A stretch of 64,000 bases of DNA from Cyanophora paradoxa (taxonomy: Eukaryota; Glaucocystophyceae; Cyanophorales; Cyanophoraceae), in the NCBI GenBank assembly GCA_004431415.1, contig QPMI01000176.1, forward strand, positions 114,910-178,909. The letters run 5' to 3'. The notes under the pieces are model-generated. The model searched no databases and was not told where the DNA came from. It saw only the letters and a list, made by a program, of their open reading frames with translations. Below, piece by piece: positions 22,171 through 31,839 of this stretch. Both the position numbers and the translations under genes were made by a program. The first letter of the stretch is position 1, and the number at the start of each line of letters is the position of its first letter.

Positions 22171-24877
22171 TTAGATCCAGGCGTCGGCGGCCTCCTCGGC
22201 GGCCTCCGCGGCGAGCTCCGGCAGGCCCTCCTCCTCCTGCGCCCCGTCAGCCGGCGCCCCCAGGAAAGGCGAAGCGCAGTGATCGTGGGGCGGGCGCACG
22301 GGGAGGAGCCCCCAGGCGGACTCGGACTCGGCGGCGGCGGCGTCGGCGGCGTCGGCGAAGATGCCCTCGACGAGGCGGAGCGGCATCTCGTCGAGGAGGC
22401 GCGCGGCGCACTCCTCGGGCTGGGCCCGGATGTCGTGCTCGCAGACCTGCGGCGGCTGCCCCCGGATGATCTTCACCAGCACCGGCATCGCCGGCTCGTT
22501 CAGCGTCACCGCCGTCTCCGACACCTGCGCCCTTCTTAGCGGGGCTAGGCCCACAGGACGGGGGGGGGTACACGCCTCGACGAAGACGGTCTGCTGGGGC
22601 ACGGCCGTGGTGTGGTGGCCCTGCTCGTTGACGTTGACGGTCACCTTGGGGATCGACACGTTGACAGGAATCTCCCTGCGGGGCCGGGGTCGCGATCGAT
22701 CGTGAGGGGGGGCGGGCCTGGGGCTGCAAGCTTGAGCGCGGCTTACGGCATGGTGATGTTGATGGGATCCTGCGGCAGATCTAGATTTCAGCTGCCGCGG
22801 ATCCGGCGGGCGGCAGAGTTCGGGAGGCAGAGCGGGCGCACCTGGGGCAGGTTGACGGAGACCTTGGGGGCGGGGACGTTGACGTCGACGACGGGCGCAG
22901 GGATGTCCACGCGGATCGGGTCCGTCGGCGAGTCGATGTGGACGGGGTACTCCGGCACGGTCACGTAGACGGGCTGCATCGGCACGTTGACTGCGGCGCG
23001 CGGCGGCGTCGCCGAGTCAGATCGATATCGGGGCCTGTCGAGCTCGAGCTCGTCGAGGGGCGGCGCGTCTGGGCGGACCGACGGAGGGGCCCTCCGGGAT
23101 CTGGACGTAGACCTCCTGGGGCTCGGGCGTGATGACGACGTGCGCGGGGGCGACCGGCACGTGCTGCTCGGCGGCCACGTCCCCGATGCTGACGTCCGCC
23201 GCCGGCACTGCGGGGGGTTTCAGCTCGACGATCGCGAAATGCAGCAGGTGCCAAGAAGCCGACCGATGACTTCGACATGCTGGCCCGGCGCGACGGCGTT
23301 GGTGGCCTCGACGGTGCCGACGGCGTTGACCGAGACGGGCGCGACGGTGACTGCGGTGCCAAATTCGAGTCAGGCACGCGAGACTTGAAGGCGAGTCGGG
23401 GCTCACTGTCGACATCGGAGGCGGGGGCGGCGACGGCCTTGGCGATGCCGGTCGGCACGCTGCGAAAACTCGTCAGGAGGCCGAGGTGCGGCGGAGGCGG
23501 GGCTGGAAGCTTAAGCAGACTTGATGGTCGGGGGCGGCACGACGACGTTGATCTGGCGGGCCGGGGCGGTGGCGGTGACGGGCGCCGAGGGCGGGTTGGC
23601 GTAGACGGGCGGGGGCGGGACGTTGACGTAGATCGGGTCGCTCTCGATCACGACGTTCTTCTGCTCCAGCGGCTGGGGGCCGACGACCTTGACGGGCGTG
23701 TTCTCCACGAAGACGCTCTGCGCCGGGACGTTGATGGTCGTGTTCTCCGGGGCGTCGAAGTGCACGCCGACGCGCGAGTAGTCTGCGGCGCCACCCGCGA
23801 CTCAGCTCCCTGCCTCGAGTTCGAAGCCGCGCGGATCCGGAGCGGCGCGGACCGTAGTTGACCGGCGGGAGGGCGACGGTCTGGTGGACGGGCGCGGGCG
23901 CTGTGAAGCGGACGTCGGGCTCCGAGGCCGCCACCGTCACCGTCTGCGGCGGGCGCCTGAGCCTCGGAGCGGGCCGCGAAAAGGCGAGGGCGGGCAAGGG
24001 ACCGCACCGAGGCGGGGACGTGGACGGGCGCCACTTCGGCGGACGTCACCTCGACCTCCGGGGCGGCAACATTGACTGTCCAAGGAAGTCAAGGTTAGAC
24101 GGTCAAGAGAGGGCTAGAGAGGCCCGGGGCAGCGGGATGCACCGTAAACCTGCCGGAAAGGTCAGCAAATAAAATTCAAAACACGCGCACGGCGGAGCGG
24201 GCGGCGGGGGGGGCACCGGGGTCTCAGGAGCGGCGACGTACTTGGGGGGGGAGATCCCGAAGTAGGCGGACGCGTACTCGTACTCGTAGGGCTGCGGCGC
24301 GACGCACTCGACGGGGCGGCACTCCTGCGGCGCCGCGACGGGAATCGAGTCGATGAGGGCCTCCCCCAGCGGCAGCGCCGCGCGCTCGAAGGCGAGCGTC
24401 ATCAGGTCTGCGCATGCGGCGTGTCGGCGTCGGCGCGGGAGGGACGGGCCGCGCTCTGCCGCCGCACCCTCCTCGTCCTCGACCGCCATCTGCACCTCGC
24501 TGTCCAGCTGCAAGTTAACGTTGGCGTCGAAGAGCTCCGTCTGGGCGGCGCGGGGTTCAGAGGAGCGGGAGGCGAGGGGATCTCGGGGGGCCCGGGGCGT
24601 GGACGTTCGCACGTTGCGGGCGACGTCGCCGACGGTGGGGAGGTACCCGGGGCTGGCGCCGGCGCTGCCGCCGATGCCGGAGTCGATCTCGACGCTGGAG
24701 CTCGCGGGGCGCCAGAGGCGCGGGGGGCCTGCGGCCGGTGCCGGTCGGCAGACGGAAGCGCGCGGGGGCGCGGGAGCGGCGGGCCGCACCGGAGGGCGGG
24801 CAGACGTCGGTCTCCTCCTCCTCGGCGGACACGCTGCGGGGCGTGAGAAAAGCGGAGATGGGCGCGAAAGTTGAAGT
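22171..24877 (-). CDS. Val/Pro-rich beta-repeat protein (alveolin/articulin-like texture)
   Basis: Not firmly recognised. After a Ser/Glu-rich start (SVSAEEEETDVCPPS near 24835) and SSVEIDSGIGGSAGASPGYL, the protein has QTELFDANVNLQLDSEVQMA, then ECVAPQPYEYEYASAYFG. Most of the rest is a chain of short Val/Pro/Ile strands: NTTINVPAQSVFVENTPVKV, VVIESDPIYVNVPPPPVYAN, PIRVDIPAPVVDVNVPAPKV, VYVTVPEYPVHIDSP, IPKVTVNVNEQGHHTT. The end (22400-22171) is acidic and Ala/Glu-rich, stopping after EAADAWI. Alternating Val-Pro strands are typical of membrane-skeleton proteins such as alveolins and articulins, so a cortical cytoskeletal role is a reasonable guess; the classic alveolin EKIVEVP words are not present. 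Several short introns interrupt it. The start is unclear: only about 55 bases separate it from the stop of the upstream Cys-rich gene, and a joined gene cannot be excluded. Confidence 0.5.
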
Positions 24878-24934
24878 CAAAGACGCGCACGACTCGCAGA
24901 AACCGGTGCACGTCGCGCCTGCGGGAGGAATCAG

Positions 24935-26733
24935 TCAGGACAACGAAGAGAATAGCCTGACTGAAACTTTAATGGGCCCGGCGGCGCCGGCACCGAGGGT
25001 CCCGTTGAGGTCGCCGGCGTCGCACTCCTCGCCGCTCTCGAGGATGCCGTTGCCGCAGTCCGCCACGGTGTCCTTGGGGAGGTCGCAGGTTGTGCTGCAC
25101 CTGCCTTTCCCGTTCTCGGCGCCCAGGTCGCTGTCGCGAGGTGAGGTCGACGTCGGCGATATCGATTTGCGAGAGCCTAAGGGGGCTTCGAGAGCTCACC
25201 ACTGCTCGCCGGCGTTCACGCAGCCGTCGCCGCAGCGCGGGGCGACGACGGTGCAGCTGTCGGAGCAGCCGCCGCACTTGTCGCCGTTCTTGCTGCCTGT
25301 GGTCGCGATCGGCCGCGTGTGAGGCCCAGGGAGCTGGAGTCGGGGGGCGGGCGGGGGCACCGAGGTCGCAGGCCTCGGCCCCCTCCCGGACGCCGTCGCC
25401 GCAGTCGGGCTCGTCCGCCACCTCGACGCGCTCGCAGCCCGCCGTGCACCCGCTGCACGATCGCGAGGTGAGCCGTTTTCGCGGCGTGCTGCAGGTCTCT
25501 CATGTTACCTGTTGGCGACGCCGTTGTAGCGGCCCGCGTCGCACTCCTCTCCGCTCTCGAGAATGCCGTTGCCACTGAGCGTCCCGTTAGCGGGAGGCGG
25601 CAGAGCAGTTTCGAATTCAGAGAGAGGCGAACCAGTCCGCCGTCTCCTCCGGCTTCTCCTCCGGCTTCTCCTCCGGCTTCTCCTCCGGCTTCTCATTCTT
25701 CTGCTCCTGGATGGTGCAGAAGACGCTGCACTCGCCCTCGCCGTTCTCGGCGCCGTTGTCGCTGCGGGAGCGTGAGCAGGCCGTCGATCGCGAGTCGTGC
25801 GCTGGGCGGCTTCGAGAGCTCACCACTGCTCGCCGGCGGTGACGCAGCCGTCGCCGCAGCGCGGGGCGACGACGGTGCACTCGTCGGAGCAGCCGGCGCA
25901 CTGGTCGCCGTTCTCCTCGCCTGCGGCGGCGCGGCGGTCAGAGCAGCTTGCATTGGGGGGTGCGGGCCGGCGCCGGCCGGAGATGCAATCACCAAGATCG
26001 CAGGCCTCGCCGGCGGAAACGACTCCGTCACCACAGACTGCGCGGGCCATCAGCAGGAGGGGGCAGAGCATCTAAAGAAAGGGCGGACCGATGCGGGTGC
26101 AGTCGTAGTTGCATCCGCTGCTCGCGGTGCCGTTCTTCGCGCCTGGGGGGGGTGGCGTCAGGGGGTACATGAATGTGAGAGGGGAGCGGGGCTAGAGCGC
26201 GCCCGCGTCGCACTCCTCGCCAGCGTTCACGGCGCCGTCGCCGCAGCCTGCAACCACGTCAAGGGCAGGGCGATTCGGGGATCGAAGGGGGCCGCACGGG
26301 GCAGGGTGCAGGTGGTGGTGCACTCGCCCTCGCCGTTATCAGCGCCCAAATCGCTGTCACGAACGCGATGATAAGCCGAAGATTCTGAGCAGTTGGCTTC
26401 AAAAGCTCACCACTGCTCGCCAGCGTTCACGCAGCCGTCGCCACAGCGCGGGGCGACGACGGTGCAGCTGTCGGAGCAGCCGCTGCACTTGTCGCCGTTG
26501 TCGTCGCCTGCAGTGGCGGTCATGATCGCGACATGAACAGCGTGGAAGGGCCTGCTGAGGGATGCACGAACCAAGGTCGCAGGCCTCGCCCGGGCTGACC
26601 ACTCCGTCACCGCACTCTGCACGGGCCGTCGGCGAGAGGCGGATCCGGAGCAGCTTCAGAGGGGGGCGGACCGATGCGGGTGCAGTCGTAGTTGCAGCCG
26701 CTGCTCGCGCTGCCGTTCTTCGCGCCTGGGTGT

Positions 26734-26781
<48 letters not shown>

Positions 26782-28020
26782 CGTCAGGGGGTACGGGCGA
26801 GCGGTAAATTAGCTATAGAGGGGGCACGCGAGCGCGCCTGCATCGCACGCCTCGGAGCCCTGCTTCTGGCCGTCGCCGCACCCTGCAGTTGCTTCAGGCC
26901 TAGGGGCCGGGCAAGCGGCCGGGATTTAATGCAAAGGGCCGCACGGGGGAGGGTGCAGGAGTTGGTGCACTCGCCCTCGCCGTTGTCAGCGCCGAGATCG
27001 CTGACGCAGGGTGAGGCCGAATTCTTGCGCTGGGCGGCTTCGAGAGCTCACCACTGCTCGCCGGCGGTGACGCAGCCGTCGCCGCAGCGCGGGGCGACGA
27101 CGGTGCACTCGTCGGAGCAGCCGGCGCACTGGTCGCCGTTCTCCTCGCCTGCAGCGGCGCGGCGGTCAGACCAGCGTGCATTGGGGGGGGCGGGCCGGAG
27201 CCGGCCGGAGATGCAATCACCAAGATCGCAGGCCTCGCCGGCGGAAACGACTCCGTCACCACAGACTGCGCGGGCCATCAGCAGGAGGGGGCAGAGCATC
27301 TAAAGAAAGGGCGGACCGATGCGGGTGCAGTCGTAGTTGCATCCGCTGCTCGCGGTGCCGTTCTTCGCGCCTGGGGGGGGTGGCGTCAGGGGGTACATGA
27401 ATGTGAGAGGGGAGCGGGGCTAGAGCGCGCCCGCGTCGCACTCCTCGCCAGCGTTCACGGCGCCGTCGCCGCAGCCTGCAACCACGTCAAGGGCAGGGCG
27501 ATTCGGGGATCGAAGGGGGCCGCACGGGGCAGGGTGCAGGTGGTGGTGCACTCGCCCTCGCCGTTATCAGCGCCCAAATCGCTGTCACGAACGCGATGAT
27601 AAGCCGAAGATTCTGAGCAGTTGGCTTCAAAAGCTCACCACTGCTCGCCAGCGTTCACGCAGCCGTCGCCACAGCGCGGGGCGACGACGGTGCAGCTGTC
27701 GGAGCAGCCGCTGCACTTGTCGCCGTTCTCCTCGCCTGCAGTGGCCGTCAGGGCCACAGTGACGGACGGGGCCAAACACATAGATCTTTGAGTTGCAACG
27801 CTCAAGCGGTTAATTATCGAACGTTACACACCAAGATCGCAGGCCTCGCCGGCGGAAACCACACCATCGCCACAAACTGCGCGGGCCATCAGCAGGAGGC
27901 GGCAGAGCAGTTGAAGACGGGCGCGCGCCGATGCGGGGGGCCTCGGGGGCTGCAGGGGCAGCGGGGGCGGAACGGACGGCGCCGGCGCCGCCGGTGCAAA
28001 TCATGGCCGGCTCCTTCGGG
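24935..28020 (-). CDS. Cys-rich DUF4215-type repeat protein, probably secreted or surface
   Basis: Built from repeated exons with the pattern CGDGVVSAGEACDLG, then NGDQCAGCSDECTVVAPRCG, DGCVTAGEQW, as in DUF4215 (the Myxococcus-type cysteine-rich repeat). Units are visible near 27870-27830, 27740-27640, 27280-27050, 26610-26400, 26060-25820, 25560-25510, 25410-25200 and 25130-24960. Linker exons include a Lys-Pro-Glu-Glu repeat (KPEEKPEEKPEEKPEE, near 25680). The last exon has NGKGRCSTTCDLPKDTVADC then CGNGILESGEECDAG and stops TGA at 24937-24935. Paired Cys and acidic Asp/Asn spacing suggest an extracellular, perhaps calcium-binding, module. The 5' end and signal peptide are not found. A duplicated block and a 34-base G run (C on the sense strand) fall inside. 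Some units may be decayed; the exon order is inferred. Confidence 0.6.
25798..26503. repeat. Segmental duplication, copy 1
   Basis: Nearly identical to 27026-27731 (offset 1228 bases). Only a handful of differences are visible, all in about the first 185 bases; from about 25981 to the end the copies look identical, introns included. The block holds several Cys-rich repeat exons. Confidence 0.85.
26731..26781. repeat. (TG)n followed by a 34-base G run
   Basis: TG dinucleotides at 26731-26747 run into uninterrupted G at 26748-26781, inside an intron of the minus-strand Cys-rich gene (so poly-C on the sense strand). The homologous introns at about 26140 and 27370 have only seven to nine G. Confidence 0.9.
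27026..27731. repeat. Segmental duplication, copy 2
   Basis: Partner of 25798-26503. The right edge is where GCCGTTGTCGTCG in copy 1 becomes GCCGTTCTCCTCG in copy 2. Intron identity as well as exon identity indicates a young event or gene conversion. Confidence 0.85.
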
Positions 28021-28980
28021 GGGACCGGCACCTGCGCGCCGGCTCGTATTCAGGCGCCGGCGGCCCGGCGCGAAACGAACTCCAAAGCAGTCAGGCCAGG
28101 TTCCCGGACCTGGCCCGTGAGGACCCCAGTACCAAGCTCGCAGACCGCGTCAAGCGGCACTGCACATGTGCGCCACGTCAGGCACGGCGCGCCAAGCCGA
28201 CGAGGGAACGTTTTAACTGACCCACTTGCGAGGCCACCGGTACATAGCCCGGGGGCAGGAGGCTGGACGCGGACCACGCGGGGGCCATTACGTTTTATCC
28301 GTTGGTAATTGCAAGCGAGAGGCGACTGCCTGGCAGTGCCTGCGCAATGCATGCGCCAGTGTGAGCATGAGGCAAGTTGCAATTAATATTGCGTGCGCTA
28401 CGTATACGACTCCAGCCTACGAGTCCGCGCCGCGAGGGGGGCGCGCGACTCAGCGACGCGGCGCGGCGCGCATGCGCACCTGTGCGATCTGTGCGGTCGA
28501 CGCGCCCGACGCGTTCGTCGCTCTGCCGCAGATCAGCGAACGATCCGATATATCGATGATCAGCGGTCAACGTCGCCGGGTTTCGACAAGCTCGAACTAG
28601 CTAGAGGATTAGCGCTCTACTGATCTAGATCGTATCTCAGAGTCTAGAGCGACGCGCCGCGGCGCGCACCGTGGCACGCGCGGCGACTTGTGATGACTTT
28701 CAAGTTTGTCCGTTAGGCCGCTTCAGCTTAGCCTAGTAGGCGCGGACTCCGGGATCGCGAACGTTCAAACGTTACCGCTAAATTAAAGAGCGTACCGGCC
28801 GGTATATATATATACGTATTACGTACGCGCGCGGGCGCTCTAGATCTGCAGTCTGCAGAACGTTAACCCTTTCAAGTTCACCGTGGCACTGATGAGTCAA
28901 GCTCTGCAGAACGCAGTGCACGTGCACGGTACCGGTGCAGCGTCGCCGCTGCGTCGGTGCTGCACTATGACGGGCACTTT

Positions 28981-29047
28981 ACTATGTCGGTACCAAATTA
29001 TGTCGGCTCGGACATGGTATAACGACATAATTTGGTGCCGTCATAGT
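28981..29047. repeat. 25-base inverted repeat (hairpin) with dispersed half-copies
   Basis: Left arm 28981-29005 and right arm 29023-29047 are complementary except for two positions, around a 17-base loop. The right-arm word CGACATAATTTGGTACCGTC recurs at 29122-29141, and a decayed TAACGACATAAATCTGTC copy follows near 29177. This looks like the footprint of a small inverted-repeat element. Confidence 0.8.
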
Positions 29048-29370
29048 AGGGCTGCTACTATGGCACGCTCAGTGGTACCCCATCAAATTTACCGCCCCAT
29101 ACAAGCCTGAAAATTTCATAACGACATAATTTGGTACCGTCATATATATATTCCACCAAGAGAAGGGTCAAGTTTTATAACGACATAAATCTGTCAGCCA
29201 TATTTTTGTGTTACACGGTACCGGTAGTCCAGGCTGCCAGGTAGTTCCTGGCCTGACCCCGGTACCGGGTACCGTAGTACCCCGGGGTAGTTCCCGGGGA
29301 TCCGGAGCTACTTACCGGCCGGCGCTAGCGTTGGCAGCCTGAAATTTCAAGCCATTGAACTTTTCAAAAA

Positions 29371-29475
29371 TTGAAATTTCAACGGGCGGCATTGAAATTG
29401 AAATTTCAACGGGCGGCATTGAAATTGAAATTTCAATTTCACTTTCAATGCCGCCCGTTGAAATTGCATTGAAAT
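29371..29475. repeat. Tandem-plus-inverted repeat, hairpin-forming
   Basis: The word AACGGGCGGCATTGAAATTG occurs twice in tandem (29381-29400 and 29408-29427) and then in reverse complement (CAATGCCGCCCGTTG, 29447-29461). The AT-rich flank words TTGAAATTTCAA are themselves palindromic. A stem of more than 20 pairs can form. Confidence 0.8.
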
Positions 29476-31708
29476 AGAATATAAAAATAATAAAATATAT
29501 TGAATTTGTCCGTTTCCCCACCCTTCGCTTCAAGGGTTCCCCTTCCCTGCCCCCCCGGCCTTCCCATGGCCAGGAGCCCGGCGGCCCTCCCAGCCCGTTC
29601 AGAGACTCGAAGACTGTGATAGAGCTTAAAGTGGAGTCGATTATGAGTGAAAGAGACTCTCAGCAGTGCGTAGGGTCTCTCTAAGAGCTGCACTGCGGGT
29701 TGAAATTTCAATTGAATTTTCAAAGCTTTCAAAGGGTCGACTTTCAGTTTCAACGTTAACGCCAAAATTTTGAATTTCATGAAATTCACCAACCGCCGCC
29801 GGCCCGCCGGCCGGTAGACGGCTGTCGCTTCGGGCCCCGCGCGCGGCCGCCGGCGCCGCCGCCGGCCGGGCCGGCCCGGCCGGGCCGGGCCGGGCCGCTT
29901 CGAAACTCGAACCGGCCGGTGCCTGATGGAATTCGAATTCGCGCATGCGCCGCATCACACGAGTCATCATGAATCGCGGCACGAATATTAATTCAAATCC
30001 GATAGGACCGATATACTGGTATATCATAGTATCCATGATGCGCGGCTTCATGAGCAGCTCCTTGAATCATGTTGAATCATGGCTGCATGTGCTGCGATTA
30101 GCCCGCGAATCCTGCGATATGCATGCTCCAGGCTCCAGCATGCCATGATGGACGATCGACGCGTCTCGCGAGTCGCGATCGAGCTCAGAGTCGCGGCCTC
30201 ATGCGCATAGCGCACGGGCCGGGGCCCGGGGGGGGTCCGAGCCGGATGACGGCCATAGGTCAAGTCGCAAAAGCCGAATGTAGGCCCTAGCTAGGCCGGC
30301 CTGCCAAGCCGCCGAGCCGCCGGCCTACCGGCCGGCCTGCAAGCCGGCCTGCCCCCGGCGCCCCCCGCTCGCCTTCATGATGCGCATGCAATGCCATGCA
30401 TGGTCTCCATTCGAATTCGAATCGGCCTTGGACTCTTGGAGTCATAATTTGGATCCGGAGTCATAAACATGTACAGAGCCGGCGCGCCTGTTATTGTTAG
30501 TAATTGGTTAGTAGTAAATTACTAGTAATTGGCAGATCAACAAGGCGCTCGCAATTGAAAGAATTGTTGGCAGGCAATCGTATGGCGAACGTTTGGCCGA
30601 TCACAACATATGCATCAACGATTGAATTACCAAAAATCTCTGTTCGGTCAATCGATCGCGATCAACGTTAACGATCGAGCGGTAGCGCTAGTGCTAGCAG
30701 CGCCGGCGCCGATCGCGACGTCGATTTCGATATCGATGCCGGCGCCGAACGCGCCAGGCGTTGCTCCACGCGTACGTACCGCGGCCGCGGCGTACGTAAT
30801 ATAACCGCGCGCGGTTGCGGGCCCCCGTTTTAAAACAAAGAGCGGCCACCCTCCCGCCTTGAGACCCCAAGACCCAAGGCCACTCCTGCTCCGCAGGGAC
30901 TCGCTTGTCCGAGATCGCTTGAAACGGGGGCCGGGCCGGCATTGCGCGGCCTCGAGCTCGAGCTCATCCGCCGGCCTGCGCCTGCGCCGGCCCGCGAGTG
31001 CGGCGCAGAATTTCGAACAAGCGGAGAGAGCAGCGCTAGCGCGAATTCGAAAGGCGGCGAAACCTCTGGCGCGGCGGATATCGATCCGCCGGGCCGCCGG
31101 CCGATCGCGAGCGGCCGATCGATATCGCCCCGCGCGCGGCCGGATAAAAACGCTTAAGTAGCATACATTTGCGAAAAACGCTTAATTATATAAGTAGCAT
31201 ACATTTGCGAACAGCACGCGAAGCGCAAACTATAGCTATATATATGAGAAACTAGTACTGATGCTGCTGCCAGGCTGCACGGAAACAAAAAGATCATTAA
31301 GAGAAACTTGAAAACTGACCATATGCATGAGCGACTATGTTGCAAATTAAATAAATCAGTACACTGCCTAAATCGATATCTGACGTACTGCGCCCCTCGG
31401 CCGCGGCCGGATATCGATCCAATAATGAATTAGAGCATGAACATGCGCCCCGGAGCATAAAAGAACAGAAGACCTAGACCTAGCTACCCATTACATTTGT
31501 TGTACTGCGATCAACGGTCTGTCGATCGCGAGCGTTCCGTCGTCGACTGCGTTGTTGCTGCTGATGATATCGATGATCTCGATGCGCGTGCACGATGTCT
31601 CTGATGAGGGTGCCCCGCGGCTCCGAGTCCCGGGTGGGACCGGAGCAACACATGAGGCAGCTGCAGGCGGCTGCAGGGGCTGCCGCCTACGCCGACGCCG
31701 ACCCCGGC

Positions 31709-31805
31709 CTACATGCCGCCGACGAAGCTCGCGCGGCGGACCTCCATGTGCCAGAACGAGTCCTGCGCACCCGCCCCGCCCCGCCCGTGAGGACATGTTC
31801 AGGGG

Positions 31806-31839
<34 letters not shown>

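Larger units (their letters stand above)
28021..31708. other. Gene-free region with palindromes and hairpins
   Basis: No coding sequence is supported. From about 28380 the composition alternates between AT-rich patches and palindrome clusters (GTATATATATATAC near 28803, TCTAGATCTGCAGTCTGCAG near 28839, GGCCGGGCCGGCCCGGCC near 29865, CGATCGCGATCAACG near 30653). Hairpins at 28981-29047 and 29371-29475 are listed separately. A 16-base word AAGTAGCATACATTTG occurs twice at 31156-31209. Upstream control of the Cys-rich gene and the 3' flank of the cyclase gene lie at its ends. Confidence 0.5.
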
